A stretch of 64,000 bases of DNA from Sarcophilus harrisii. Its lineage: Eukaryota; Chordata; Mammalia; Dasyuromorphia; Dasyuridae. Where the stretch lies: the NCBI RefSeq assembly GCF_902635505.1, contig NC_045430.1:273912681-273976680 (forward strand). Reading direction: 5' to 3'. Numbering within the stretch: position 1 is the first letter of the stretch; each line of letters starts with the position of its first letter. Shown piece after piece: positions 45,901-48,839 of this stretch. The position numbers and the translations under genes are program-made. The notes below the pieces were generated by a model. That model did not search any database, was not told the origin of the DNA, and saw only the letters and a list, made by a program, of their open reading frames with translations.

Positions 45901-48400
45901 AAGGCTGGAAGATAGTTAAGCCTGGTGATCCTTGGAGACTACTGGATTTCCCATGGAACACCTAGGTTCTTGGAATAGGACAGGTTTGCTCCAATTATAC
46001 TATTTTTAAAAGCTCATTTAAATACTTAAGTTTACAATTCCACTTGTTCAGTGACAGAGGCATCTACACCATGGGAAGTGAGTGTGGATCACAGTATAGC
46101 ATTTTCACTCTTTCTATTGTTGTTTGCTTGCATTTTGTTTTCTTTCTCAGTTTTTCTTTTTCTTCCTTCTTGATCTGATTTTTCTTGTGCAGCAAGATAA
46201 CTGTATAAATAACTGTATAAATATGTATACATATGTTGGATTTAACATGTATTTCAACACATTTAACATATATTGGACTGTTAGGGGAGGGGATGAGGGG
46301 AAGGTGGGAAAAATTTAGAACAAAAGATTATGCAAGGGTCAATATTGGAAAAATTACCCATGCATATGTTTTGCAAATAAAGTTTTAATTTTTTTAAAAA
46401 AAAAATATATATATATATGAAAAAAAATACTAAGGTTTAGGGAAAAAAAGACCAAAATAATTCCTCTTCATTTAAAGGAATATTATTAAGGCAAAGACTG
46501 TTGTCATATGGTGGAATAGATGCTAGGTTTACCATCAAAAGACCCTGAGTTTGAATCCTGGCTTTCACCCCTTGTGACTGTTGTGACCCCAGAGAAGCTA
46601 TTTGACCTCCTGGCTTCTCAAAGGAGGAAGGGTTTGGCCAGCATCTCCTGGTGTTCTCCCTTCCACCTTAAAAATCCACCAGTAATAAGGATTATTCATA
46701 TACAACTAGGAACCTTCCTCATAACCATCCCTTGAAGTATAGGAAGACTAGGACAGAGGAAAGGCAAAGTGCCCATAGTGGTACCATTAGCAAAGAGACA
46801 GTGCTGGGTTTTGAACCTAGGTCTCCTAACTCTTAAGTCGGGGCTTTTTTGTGTTTGGAAGTGAAATTGGACTCATTGAGCTCAATAAGTCAAATACCTG
46901 GATTTTTGTCTTTTTCTCTACATGTTGTCCACCCACACCTAATAAATGAATGTCTACCCAATCACCAACTATTAATAAGCACCTACTATGTGCTATGGAA
47001 CTGGGGATATAAAATAACAAGTGACTTATATTCAACCAGGGAGACAACAGATAGATGTATAATTATGCAAAGAATAAATGTGACAAGAAGAAATGCAAGG
47101 TAGTTAAATACAAAGAGGGAGGATACTAACAATTGAGGGAATCAGAAAATGTTTTATAGAATCTGATGCTTGAGCTTCATCATGAACAAAGAGGGGGATT
47201 CCCTGAGGAAAAGATGAAAAGAGACCATTTCTGAAAATAAAAGCCTGGAGGGGGGGACTTGAAATAGCCTATGTGAGTAAGGGGGGATGATGTGCAAAAT
47301 CCTTAAGAAATCCTTCTAGACATACTGATCCATTGACCTTCTTTTGTCACCCTAATAGGAGAGTTCTTTGAGGGTATGAGACTGGTTCCTTTTGGTTCCC
47401 TATCCATCATCTAGTATAGGGCTTAGAACATGAAGAAACACCTGGTGATTGATAAAAGCAATCCCTTATGGTTGAAGATACCAGAAAAATCCCACAACGG
47501 ATAAGGGAGCCCATTTGGGTATTTAAATGTCCTTTTTAAGTACAACTGCAGAAGTTTAATCAAGCTCTTGAAACTAGAAGCCCAAATAATTTATAATATC
47601 TGAGCAGTAGCAATGGAGTGCCCATGACTTGTGATACCAATCTCTTCCCTTCTTTGTCGTCTCCTTAACCACAGAAAGAAAGACTCCAGGATTCCGCCAT
47701 TATGGAGGAGAAGTTTCCGGTCCATTCTGTGCCCGGCCATGATGAGATGTTGCCCACTAAGGGGAGCCCTCCAATAGGACCTGTGGCTCCCAAGGACCAA
47801 ATTTCTGAAACTAGAGAGATGATCATGAATGGGGAAATGCCACCAGCTCCATACGTTTTCCCCATTTGCCAGAAGACAAAAGAAGGCGAGATTTATCAAC
47901 AAGGCTTCTATCCCAAAATCACGGACACTTACAAGAATGATGCTTTGTACTGGAGGCAGCTATGTTTCAGGCCCCGCCCCGAAGTGTGCATCAAGCCCGA
48001 GGAGAAGTTCTACTATGAAGACATGAAACCCAGCCGGCTGAGCCAGTACGTTGTGTGGCAAAACCCCATCAGCCTCAGTAAGCCCAGTATTCTGCCAGAG
48101 CGAGTAGACCTAAAACCTGCCTTTCCCCCCACTCACCTCAAAGAGCCCCAGACGTCTCCAGAGACATCTGACAGGGGCATCCAGGAAGAAAAAGAACCCT
48201 CCCCGAAGCAGCCCCCCAAAGCTGGAGCGCTCCAGCCACAGACCTCCCTGCTGGATCTCCAGGACGCCTTCTCCAAGACAGATGCCCACAAACGTCTTTT
48301 GGAATCGATCGTGGAATACCAGAAAGACCTCCGGGACAACCAACACTTAGGAATGAAACACAATTTCTATAACTATAATTCCTATTATTTCTTTAATTGA
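94..48400 (+). CDS. SPMIP4: SPMIP4 (C7orf31), sperm microtubule inner protein, nine coding exons
   Basis: Spliced coding sequence 94-227, 7905-8078, 12278-12349, 16591-16620, 19229-19407, 31497-31582, 43720-43891, 44481-44551, 47675-48400. These total 1644 nt, or 547 residues plus stop; the human protein is about 590. Every junction keeps frame and every intron is GT-AG. I recognised each exon against the human C7orf31 sequence from memory, for example LEGTDILSNT, ASEDR, KEREYG, FYHMTQNKKS, SHWITSYTHDFTG, PKITDT, DALYWRQ, SLSKPS and the C-terminal NSYYFFN. The family is a proline- and tyrosine-rich protein named sperm microtubule inner protein 4, thought to line the lumen of sperm axonemal microtubules; no enzymatic motif is visible. 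The start at 94 is chosen because it gives the same N-terminal length as human, although the frame is open from 37. Any 5' non-coding exon is outside the window. CYCS follows about 11 kb downstream on the same strand, as in human. Confidence 0.93.
228..2009. other. Intron 1, left part: mostly unrecognised sequence
   Basis: No exon is recognised. 1684-1775 is a MIR-like SINE, with the CORE-type phrase for 'pattern of three digit counts' absent but ATTTTACAGATGAGGAAA and GTGAGGC present. 481-700 weakly resembles a THER/MIR-type SINE tail. The rest shows nothing identifiable. Confidence 0.5.
2010..2210 (+). repeat. MIR-type marsupial SINE
   Basis: Contains the marsupial SINE phrases CTGGCCTCGAGTCC, a CACTTTCTGAGTG-like core and GTTTCCTCCTGTGGGAATTC near its 3' end. 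A second copy of the same family lies at 44170-44400. The family name is uncertain. Confidence 0.55.
2220..3250. repeat. Purine-rich GACA/GAGA satellite array
   Basis: About 1 kb of almost pure purine plus C made of GAGACA and GACAGA words, with AACA variants in 2760-3240. Near 2355 and 2710 the array carries short SINE-head pieces (GGCAGCTAAGTGGTGC, GCAGCTAGGTGGTGC), each after GACAGATAGAGGATAG. The phrase TGGTACATA or TGGTTCGTAG plus TTGTAAATGA also recurs at about 2311, 2564 and 2650. The array is therefore a compound minisatellite that captured a SINE fragment. Long open frames on both strands here are low-complexity artefacts. Confidence 0.9.
3350..3522 (+). repeat. GC-shifted MIR SINE
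   Basis: The order of MIR landmarks is kept: TGTGACTGAGC, then GTTTCCCCCGGTTAGGTGG (from TTTCCTCATCTGTAAAATGG), GGCGATAACGGGACTCACC (from GATAATAGTACTCACC), GCGCTCACCCGGCGCCCGGC and GCGGGCGCT. Most differences from the MIR pattern I recall are A/T to G/C. Confidence 0.7.
4205..4900 (+). mobile_element. GC-shifted L1 3' end (ORF2 end and 3' UTR)
   Basis: Follows the marsupial L1 3' end seen elsewhere in the window: TGCTCTGTAAGAAACGCCC, then GAGAGACTTGTGGGAACTG, CTTTTTGTTGTTCGGCTGCG, GTTTTGTTTTCTTTC, CGATTTTCCTTGTGCAGC (twice, at about 4525 and 4676), GTCTGGGGGAGGGGACTTGG, GTTTTGCAAGGGTCGGCG and CGTGTTTTGAAAATAACAAA. The body is saturated with G/C substitutions relative to the copies at 38765-39180 and 46050-46400, while T-rich runs survive. 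Confidence 0.8.
5275..5445 (-). repeat. GC-shifted MAR1-like SINE
   Basis: Antisense copy. On + it reads GGTCACTTCAGTCTCGTCGG, CCCTTTGGGGTCTCTTGGC, AAAGACGC, GCAGATGAGGGGACTGAGG, CTTGCCCAGGGCCAGC and GTGTCTGAGCCTGGA, matching the copy at 54358-54602 but with more G/C. 5085-5135 just left of it looks like a SINE/L2 tail (AGGCGTTTAATAAACGCTCG). Confidence 0.7.
6350..7062. repeat. Tandem minisatellite, 87- to 99-bp units
   Basis: The marker GAGACCCAGAGA followed by AGCAGGCAGAGA or GGCAGGCAGAGA and TTAAAGGAGAGAG recurs at about 6451, 6538, 6625, 6776, 6875 and 6974. Spacings are 87, 87, 151, 99 and 99 bp. Units are joined by GACAGA/GAGACA filler. The last units are nearly identical, so the array has expanded recently. 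Open frames on both strands here are artefacts of the repeat. Confidence 0.92.
7063..7860. other. End of intron 1: no gene recognised
   Basis: Moderately GC-rich sequence with a short TG-rich patch at 7410-7462 and a C-rich stretch at 7500-7800. No repeat family or exon is recognised before the exon 2 acceptor. Confidence 0.5.
7905..8078 (+). CDS. SPMIP4: SPMIP4 coding exon 2
   Basis: Acceptor CATCCAG at 7904, donor CAAG|GTAAAT at 8079. The first base completes Arg45. The product starts YQEFKKS and contains VPWGKEREYG, MSLPEEY and GHKHFGFGGDPWP, which track the human exon closely (YQELRES, LPWGAEREYG, SLPEDH, GHQHYGFGGETWP). The length of 174 nt keeps the same split-codon phase at both ends. 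Confidence 0.93.
8079..8764. other. Intron 2, left part: unrecognised sequence
   Basis: No repeat or exon recognised. One perfect small inverted repeat lies at 8612-8632 (CGTCTCG, 7-nt loop, CGAGACG). Confidence 0.5.
8765..8868 (+). repeat. RTE-linked marsupial repeat fragment
   Basis: CTCTGGCCACTGGGTGCAGA followed by TGGTTGTGGAGGGAAAGGCG and AGGCAGGTGACCTT follows the phrase CTGGCCACTGGACCCAGA found in other copies (32100, 41480, 56835). Confidence 0.55.
8880..9235 (+). mobile_element. L1 3' end (truncated)
   Basis: L1 3' UTR landmarks in order: GAGGTGATTCAGGCCAG, GATGGAGAGAGCCATCTG, TTTTCACTCTTTTTGTTGTG, GCATGATAATTGTATAG, ATGTTTAACATGTATTAGAT and GCATATGTTTTGAAAATAGG. It is immediately followed by the GA-rich repeat at 9237-9380. 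Confidence 0.85.
9237..9382. repeat. (GAGACA)n purine-rich repeat
   Basis: GAGA/GACA microsatellite seeded at the A-rich tail of the L1 3' end just upstream, a common origin for such arrays. Confidence 0.9.
9383..9820. other. Intron 2: unrecognised sequence
   Basis: No repeat family, RNA gene or exon recognised. Confidence 0.45.
9825..10025 (+). mobile_element. L1-type 3' end with A-rich tail
   Basis: CCAATTGCTTGCCTTCTCAG, GGAGGGAGGAGAGAATTTAG and AACTCAAAAAAAAA form the tail of a second marsupial L1 3' end class, followed by AATAAATAAAAAAATAATTT. Confidence 0.55.
10026..11395. other. Intron 2: mostly unique sequence with SINE scraps
   Basis: 10315-10400 (CTCCATCTGGAAAATGGGAG) and 10985-11040 (TGCCTACTGTGTGCCAGGAA) are MIR/THER-like scraps. 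The remainder, including AT-rich 10060-10260, is unrecognised. Confidence 0.45.
11398..11560 (+). repeat. MIR-type SINE
   Basis: GAGCCTTGGATTTGGAGGCA, TTGGTTCAACCAATA, TATATGACCTTGAG and CATCTGTCAAAATTAAGACC follow the tRNA-head to CORE order of this SINE class. Confidence 0.65.
11885..12077 (+). mobile_element. L1 3' end inserted in an older repeat, with target-site duplication
   Basis: Contains TACTGGACTACTTGCC, TTTGCAAGGGCTTATGTTG, ATGTTTTGAAAAATAAAAGG and a poly(A)-like tail. The 11-bp CTCTTATTTTT occurs on both sides, at 11874-11884 and 12078-12088. The insertion splits an older SINE/L2-tail sequence: TAGAATGTAATCTCCTTGAG on the left, CTGGCACATACTAGGTGCTT on the right. Confidence 0.85.
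12278..12349 (+). CDS. SPMIP4: SPMIP4 coding exon 3
   Basis: Preceded by a long pyrimidine tract ending CCCAG at 12277; donor CTT|GTAAGT at 12350. The 72-nt exon encodes SGIPIRQFYHMTQNKKSNLY followed by ENDCL. Human has QFYYLTQNKKSDVYGNDSL at this place, so identity is unambiguous. Confidence 0.93.
12350..14140. other. Intron 3, left part: little recognised
   Basis: Only scraps are recognised: 12765-12800 (CACATAGTAGGCACTCAATA) is a SINE/L2 tail and 13915-14080 resembles a MIR. 12930-13400 is AT-rich. Nothing else is identifiable. Confidence 0.45.
14330..14425 (+). repeat. MIR-like SINE fragment
   Basis: GATGGAAGGAACTTTGAAGG, CTCATTTTATAACTGAGGAA and ACTGAGGTCTAAAGAG follow the MIR/CORE layout. 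14445-14930 continues with THER-type sequence (GGAAGCCATTAAGATTAAGG, TGAGAAGGGCTTCTTGAAGA). Confidence 0.6.
14926..15214. repeat. Polypurine GA tract
   Basis: About 290 bases of nearly uninterrupted purine on + (GAGAGG, AAAGAA, GGAAGGAAG and long GA runs). Such mirror-like purine runs can form triplex DNA. Open frames here are artefacts. Confidence 0.92.
15408..15438. repeat. (TG)n microsatellite
   Basis: Uninterrupted alternating TG of about 15 units. Confidence 0.95.
15695..15882 (-). mobile_element. L1 3' UTR fragment, second subfamily
   Basis: AACCGTTATTTTGCTGTACA, AAAGAATCAGACTCTGAAAT, TGTACAATTAGCTTGTGAAG and ATGGTTCTTAGTCATCTCCC match the class also present antisense at 35275-35550. 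A T-rich start marks the reverse-complemented tail. Confidence 0.75.
15883..16560. other. Intron 3 end: GC-rich unrecognised sequence
   Basis: 15950-16480 is GC-rich with several CpGs but no recognisable exon or repeat. It ends in the pyrimidine tract of exon 4. Confidence 0.4.
16591..16620 (+). CDS. SPMIP4: SPMIP4 coding exon 4 (30-nt microexon)
   Basis: A 30-nt exon between a strong acceptor (TTTTTTTCTCCCAG ending at 16590) and a consensus donor GA|GTGAGT at 16621. It reads L-LPKPLNSTA-E, matching human LPKPPNSTVGE. Its length is a multiple of three, so skipping it would preserve frame. Confidence 0.9.
16770..17115. other. Repeat-free block in intron 4
   Basis: No transposon, simple repeat or open frame stands out. 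It contains CCAATCACAATG (inverted CCAAT), CTTATCTGC (GATA-like) and TGCAATTAAC, and balanced base composition. It is a candidate conserved non-coding element, by inference only. Confidence 0.3.
17290..18600 (-). mobile_element. LINE-2 (L2) fragment with reverse transcriptase remnants
   Basis: The reverse strand translates to L2/CR1 reverse transcriptase blocks: FSSRLSDCSFSVSFAGSSS then LGVPQGPTLGLFSLVLSPAP (the family GVPQGSVLGPLLF motif), ILSWMSSKILN and LVQALSPTWTTAIACW (family LVQALIISCLDYCNSLL). The YADD catalytic segment is not visible in frame. The copy is broken and ancient. A SINE scrap (ACCTACTGTGTGCTAAATGC) precedes it at 17213. Confidence 0.85.
19229..19407 (+). CDS. SPMIP4: SPMIP4 coding exon 5
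   Basis: Acceptor CCCCAAAG at 19228, donor GGAG|GTAAAA at 19408. It encodes PLRMGFPVELPYQSHTSRSA, then MFPSFSPSQDP and QQPFPATTGMYRTTVVKKTG. Human has [20 protein letters not shown] and [22 protein letters not shown]. The exon changes phase, starting with the third base of a Glu codon and ending with the first base of a Gly codon that the next exon completes. Confidence 0.92.
19420..20115. other. Intron 5 start: simple repeats and MIR scrap
   Basis: A G run at 19459-19470 and CTG units at 19485-19500. 19862-19990 is MIR-like (CTCATCTGCAAAATGGGAAT, ATAAAGTGCTTTGCAAACC), followed by ATATTGATA repeats. Confidence 0.6.
20118..20300. repeat. MIR-like SINE
   Basis: GTTGGAAGAAGCTTTGGAGG, GATCTAGTCCAAACCCGTCC, GGATGAGGAAAATCCAGACC and GGCGGGATCTGAATGCAGGT follow MIR order with local G/C enrichment. 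20856-20975 and 21060-21200 hold two further MIR-type pieces. Confidence 0.55.
21798..21990 (+). repeat. MIR-type SINE
   Basis: AGAATCAGGAAGACTTGGG, TTCAAATTCAACTTCAG, TAAAATGAAGAGGATGGACT and CTCTAAATCTATGATC show the complete head-to-tail order of the CORE-SINE class. Confidence 0.75.
22000..24100. other. Intron 5: scattered repeats, mostly unrecognised
   Basis: 22720-22915 is another MIR-type SINE (AGTCTCACTACTTATAAAAT, TGACTCTAAATCTCTGACC). 23830-23857 is an (ATT)n microsatellite. 22000-22700 and 22920-23820 show no recognised element or exon. Confidence 0.5.
24115..24390 (-). mobile_element. L1 3' end fragment
   Basis: Antisense tail: TTTTATTTTCAAAACATATG, TTTTCAACATTCACTCTTGC, AAAACCTTGTGTTCCAAATT, and further in, CATATGCTACAGTTGATACA. 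Confidence 0.75.
24671..26925 (-). mobile_element. 5'-truncated L1 with ORF2 C-terminal remnants, interrupted
   Basis: The 3' UTR begins with a T-rich reversed tail at 24671. Reverse-strand frames encode typical L1 ORF2 C-terminal blocks: NDECWRGCGKTDTLLH and IPFDPAVLLLGLYPKE (25209-25508), MDNFDYIELKRFCTNKTNA, KGLISKVYRKL and WSEDMNRHFSEK (25863-26147), and a segment at 26197-26397. These fall in different frames with stops, so the copy is dead. It is truncated at about 26925, losing the endonuclease, most of the reverse transcriptase and ORF1. A 295-bp unrelated LTR-like insert sits at 25598-25892. Confidence 0.92.
25598..25892. mobile_element. LTR-like insert inside the L1 (putative solo LTR)
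   Basis: A 295-bp segment that breaks L1 homology and is flanked by a 6-bp direct repeat AGAAAT (25592-25597 and 25893-25898). It ends in CA and contains AATAAA about 145 bases from its left end. Size, duplication length and a central poly(A) signal suggest a solo LTR fossil, younger than the L1 it interrupts. Family not recognised; no internal viral region is present. Confidence 0.5.
26926..27870. other. Intron 5: SINE tails and unrecognised sequence
   Basis: 26940-27025 and 27400-27475 are SINE/L2 tails (AGTAGGTGCTCCATAAATG). 27045-27180 is MIR-like (CATTTATAAAACGGGGATAA). The rest is unrecognised. Confidence 0.5.
27812..27903. repeat. GAAT/GGAT repeat and 29-base poly(A)
   Basis: GAATGAATGAATGG and GGATGGATGA at 27812-27842, then an uninterrupted run of 29 A at 27875-27903. 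The run may be a retrotransposon tail, but no matching body is recognised upstream. Confidence 0.85.
27904..29730. other. Intron 5: no gene or repeat recognised
   Basis: Ordinary AT-rich sequence. 28400-28760 is slightly GC-richer and 29040-29250 is pyrimidine-rich. No exon with homology to SPMIP4 is seen. Confidence 0.4.
29735..29980. repeat. Intronic direct duplication, copy 1
   Basis: Shares long blocks with copy 2 at 30820-31077: CCTGGTAGAATATTTGA, AATATTTCTCAAAAAC, AGTCTTTCAT, TAAGAAAGCCTAG, ATCAAGCTATTTCAGTACTC and AAGGCCTCCAT. By eye the two are roughly 85-90% identical over about 250 bases. Whether it is an unnamed interspersed repeat or a local duplication is unknown. Confidence 0.85.
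30636..30800 (+). repeat. MIR-type SINE between the duplicated blocks
   Basis: GGCAGCAACGTTATTCAGTG, GGGGTTAGGAAGACTGAAGT, TCAAATCCTAGATCGGAC, AGCTATGTGACCCTGAACAA and GTCACTCACTTGCC follow the tRNA-like head and CORE. Confidence 0.7.
30820..31077. repeat. Intronic direct duplication, copy 2
   Basis: Second copy, about 1.09 kb right of the first, same orientation, with a C run near 30950 that copy 1 lacks. Flanks on both sides do not match those of copy 1. Confidence 0.85.
31244..31395 (+). repeat. MAR1-like tRNA-derived marsupial SINE
   Basis: GGGCAGCTGGGTCCACAGTG, GAGCACCAGCTCTGAAGTCA, GGAGGACCTGAATTC, GCTGTGTGACTCTGGACAAG and CCAATTGCCTCAGG. A near twin lies at 54086-54235. A MIR-like piece (31120-31235) sits directly to its left. 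It ends 100 bp before exon 6. Confidence 0.9.
31497..31582 (+). CDS. SPMIP4: SPMIP4 coding exon 6
   Basis: Acceptor ATTTTCAG at 31496, donor AAC|GTAAGT at 31583. The product GNPYRHEILKTIDPRKRVLH followed by WPGPSTYYN parallels human GNPYRYELIDIP and LTWPGQGVYYD. It ends on a codon boundary. The intron before it is about 12.1 kb and full of repeats. Confidence 0.93.
31618..31815 (+). repeat. MIR-type SINE
   Basis: GGATCAAGGAACCTGGGTTC, AAATCTCCCTCTGATG, CCTCATCTGTAAAATGGGAG and CTAGACTAGAAGGCCTCTG. Starts 35 bp after exon 6. Confidence 0.85.
31990..32245 (+). repeat. RTE-linked marsupial repeat
   Basis: GTCTGGCCACTGGACCCAGA, AGGCTCCAGAGGAAAAAGTG, CCATGGCCCTCTTCGAGAAC and AAAGGACAAACAAC, the 3' end shared with 41480-41895. 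The terminal ACAAAC repeat is typical of RTE-type tails. Confidence 0.75.
32518..32712 (-). repeat. MAR1-like SINE
   Basis: On + it reads TATTCAGTCGTTTTAGTTGC, CTTGGCAAAGATACTCTAGT, GGTTTGCCC, CATTTTACAGATGAAGAAAC and TGAGGCAAACACTAGGG, the reversed RTE-like tail and CORE. A MIR follows at 32783-32985. Confidence 0.85.
32990..33848. other. Intron 6: no gene or repeat recognised
   Basis: No recognisable element. 33850-33882 is a T/TTG/TG simple repeat marking the start of the next SINE. Confidence 0.4.
33850..34006 (-). repeat. MAR1-like SINE with (TG)n
   Basis: After TTGTTGTTG and TG units: TGACAAGTCTCATAGCTAAT, TTGAACTTGGTTCTCCTGAC and TATTCTATCCACTGTGCCAT, the reversed head of the SINE. 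Confidence 0.8.
34533..34905 (+). mobile_element. L1 3' end, third subfamily
   Basis: ACAGCAAGATTGTGTCGTGA, CATCCAGAGAGAACTGTGGA, CAACATGTGACTCATGG, AACCTATACCAGATTGCTTG and AGAAAAATTTAGAACTCAAA. Confidence 0.75.
34910..35215 (-). mobile_element. Two adjacent antisense L1 3' ends
   Basis: Two successive reversed tails: TTTTTATTTTCAAAATATAT at 34915 and TTTTTTATTTTCGAAACATA at 35050, each with TTTTCAAC, GCAAAACCT and TTCCAAATTTTT- or TTCCATTTTTTT-like blocks. It ends in a TATATA microsatellite (35190-35212). Confidence 0.75.
35275..35555 (-). mobile_element. L1 3' UTR fragment, second subfamily
   Basis: TATAGCTTTTTATTTACAAG, GGGTAATTTTTCAGCATTG, GGCAGGTTGACCAATACATG, GTACGGAAAGAATCAGAG and TGTACAATTAGCCTGTG; same class as 15695-15882. 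Confidence 0.8.
35724..35880 (+). repeat. MIR-type SINE
   Basis: GAAGCAGTGGGGATTGGTAG, AGTCAGAAAGACCTGGCTGT, GTGACCCTGGGCAAACC, CTCAGTTTCCTCATTTATAA and AATGAGGGGTGGGCTTC. A CORE-SINE copy on the other strand is at 36230-36355. Confidence 0.8.
36360..38760. other. Intron 6: mostly unrecognised sequence
   Basis: 36845-36935 is a SINE/L2 tail (AACACACTTAATAAATGC) and 38340-38470 is THER-like (TATTGAGCACTTGCTATGCC, CTCAAGAGGCTTACAGTC). 37770-37900 has GATA/GGAT-rich simple sequence. No exon recognised. Confidence 0.5.
38765..39180 (+). mobile_element. L1 3' end (truncated)
   Basis: CAACAACAGCAAGATTATAC, GATGGACGTGGCTCTTTTCA, TCCAATGGTCTTGTGATGGG, TGGATCACAACATAGC, TTTGATCTGATTTTTCTTGT, TATTGGATTACTTGCCCTCT and GTTTTGCAAGGGTAAATATT. 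A clean reference for judging the GC-shifted copy at 4205-4900. Confidence 0.9.
39181..40900. other. Intron 6: no gene or repeat recognised
   Basis: AT-rich unrecognised sequence. No open frame resembles SPMIP4, and no RNA gene was found. Confidence 0.4.
40905..41895 (+). repeat. RTE-linked marsupial repeat, tandem or nested copies
   Basis: Body phrases GCCAGTGTAAATAGCAG (about 40990) and CAGAGTAAATGTAAATAGCA (about 41270) show at least two related bodies. Then AAGGTTTCCCATTGCATCCA at 41430, GGCCATTGGGCCCTGTG, a first 3' end near 41640, and a second 3' end at 41700-41895 ending TTCTTCAAGAATGAAGGACA. Confidence 0.65.
42360..42512 (+). repeat. MIR-type SINE
   Basis: AACCTGGATTCAGAAAACCC, TAGAGAAATTACCTGA, CTTATCTGTAAAATGAGGG. 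An antisense MAR1-like SINE abuts it. Confidence 0.75.
42515..42660 (-). repeat. MAR1-like SINE
   Basis: TGATTTGTCCAGAATCACAG, GATTTGAATTTAGATTCTCC, TGACTCTAGGGCCAATACTC and TATAGCTGCC: reversed body and head. Confidence 0.75.
42661..43246. other. Intron 6, right part: old repeat-like sequence
   Basis: 43080-43170 (AGCATGGGAGAACCTACCAG, CTTTGAGGATCCCTGTGGTC) resembles a marsupial interspersed repeat seen in other genomes, recalled only. The remainder is unrecognised. Confidence 0.4.
43247..43673 (+). mobile_element. Solo LTR of an endogenous retrovirus
   Basis: A 427-bp fossil LTR with perfect 8-bp terminal inverted repeats, TGTGGGAA at the left and TTCCCACA at the right, giving the usual TG...CA ends. 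It is flanked by a 6-bp duplication with one mismatch (CTTTTG at 43241-43246, CTATTG at 43674-43679). It has a TATA box (TATAAAA, 43494-43500) and a poly(A) signal (AATAAA, 43586-43591) in sense with the host gene. There is no internal viral region, so it is a solo LTR left by recombination. The 6-bp duplication would suit a class II element, but the family is not certain. Confidence 0.85.
43720..43891 (+). CDS. SPMIP4: SPMIP4 coding exon 7
   Basis: Acceptor TTTCTATTCTAG at 43719, donor ACAG|GTATGG at 43892. It encodes 57 codons plus one base, including YHPKPSKLLLPNST and the well-conserved SHWITSYTHDFTG (human SHWLTSYTHDFTG). Only 46 nt separate this exon from a solo LTR on the left. Confidence 0.93.
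44170..44400 (+). repeat. MIR-type marsupial SINE in intron 7
   Basis: AGACAGCATGGCAGAGTAGA, AAAAGCCAGCCTCAAAGTCA, GGTTTGAGTCCCACC, GAATTTCCTCCCGAGAGTTC and CCACAGGTCCAGTCCC; same family as 2010-2210. Confidence 0.7.
44481..44551 (+). CDS. SPMIP4: SPMIP4 coding exon 8
   Basis: Acceptor GGTTTAG at 44480 with a weak pyrimidine tract, donor CCT|GTAAGT at 44552. The product SINPFPCIDVHEKEVATLID aligns by eye to human [20 protein letters not shown]. The phase fits both neighbours, which is the main extra support. Confidence 0.8.
44560..46040. other. Intron 8, left part: no exon found
   Basis: I looked here for the roughly 40 residues that human has after the DYHEKM region and found no frame with splice sites and similarity. 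The sequence is AT-rich and otherwise unrecognised. Confidence 0.5.
46050..46420 (+). mobile_element. L1 3' end with A/TA-rich tail
   Basis: GTGAGTGTGGATCACAGTAT, TTGCATTTTGTTTTCTTTC, TTGATCTGATTTTTCTTGTG, ATGCAAGGGTCAATATTGG and GCATATGTTTTGCAAATAAA, then an A-rich and TATA tail to about 46420. Confidence 0.9.
46500..46690 (+). repeat. MIR-type SINE
   Basis: TGGTGGAATAGATGCTAGG, ACCCTGAGTTTGAATCCTGG and CCAGAGAAGCTATTTGACCT follow the class order. Confidence 0.6.
46950..47290 (+). repeat. THER-type long SINE
   Basis: ATTAATAAGCACCTACTATG, TGCTATGGAACTGGGGATAT, CAGGGAGACAACAGATAG, ATGCTTGAGCTTCATCATGA and the purine-rich end give a near full-length order for this class. Confidence 0.65.
47675..48400 (+). 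CDS. SPMIP4: SPMIP4 coding exon 9 (last exon)
   Basis: Acceptor TTAACCACAG at 47674. It reads in frame from KERLQDSAIMEEKF to a TGA stop at 48398 and encodes residues 307-547. Conserved blocks are PKITDT, ALYWRQ, NPISLSKPSIL, LQPQTSLLDLQDAFSKTDAHK, KDLRDN and GMKHNFYNYNSYYFFN. Residues around 455-500 are rich in Pro, Glu and Lys and look disordered. The first third, before PKITDT, is hard to match to human and is about 40 residues shorter. An ATG at 47702 is internal, not a separate gene start. Confidence 0.92.
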   Translation, partial: KERLQDSAIMEEKFPVHSVPGHDEMLPTKGSPPIGPVAPKDQISETREMIMNGEMPPAPYVFPICQKTKEGEIYQQGFYPKITDTYKNDALYWRQLCFRPRPEVCIKPEEKFYYEDMKPSRLSQYVVWQNPISLSKPSILPERVDLKPAFPPTHLKEPQTSPETSDRGIQEEKEPSPKQPPKAGALQPQTSLLDLQDAFSKTDAHKRLLESIVEYQKDLRDNQHLGMKHNFYNYNSYYFFN

Positions 48401-48462
48401 TATATTTCTTCATCCAATGGAAAACTAGCATCTGGCAAGAACATTAAAAAAAAATATAACAA
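48401..48462 (+). promoter_or_regulatory. SPMIP4: SPMIP4 3' UTR with poly(A) signal
   Basis: The 3' UTR appears very short. ATTAAA at 48443-48448, 43 nt after the stop codon, is the nearest candidate poly(A) signal and is followed by an A-rich stretch. No AATAAA is seen in the next few hundred bases. Confidence 0.5.
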
Positions 48463-48839
48463 TCCTCTCTGTGGCTGTGCGTTGCCTTCTATGTGACGTC
48501 TCAATATCCTGGTTAATAGCAATGACAACTGTCATTTGTCAGACTCTAAGGTTTGCAGAGGGGCTCATCTGAACCTCCTGACAGACGTGGGAGGAGAGTA
48601 TATATCAATTAAAACCAATCTCGCTTTACAGATGAAGAAACCTTAAGGCTCAGAGAGAGAGGATTGAACCAAAGGCACCCTGTTGTTAAGCTTTTCTGCT
48701 GGTACTGCCAGTGCTTTGCGCTGCACTTCACACTGTTGGATGGTCGGGGTCCCTCGGACCCAGAGAGGACCATCTGACAATCTCCATGTTAGAGCTGAGT
48801 TACACGTGTCCGACTGTGACTGATCAGAGCTCAGGGATG

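Noticed and set aside
47702-48400. A separate 232-residue gene starting at ATG 47702
   Set aside because: The frame continues upstream to a splice acceptor at 47674 and matches the C-terminal part of SPMIP4, so it is the last exon.
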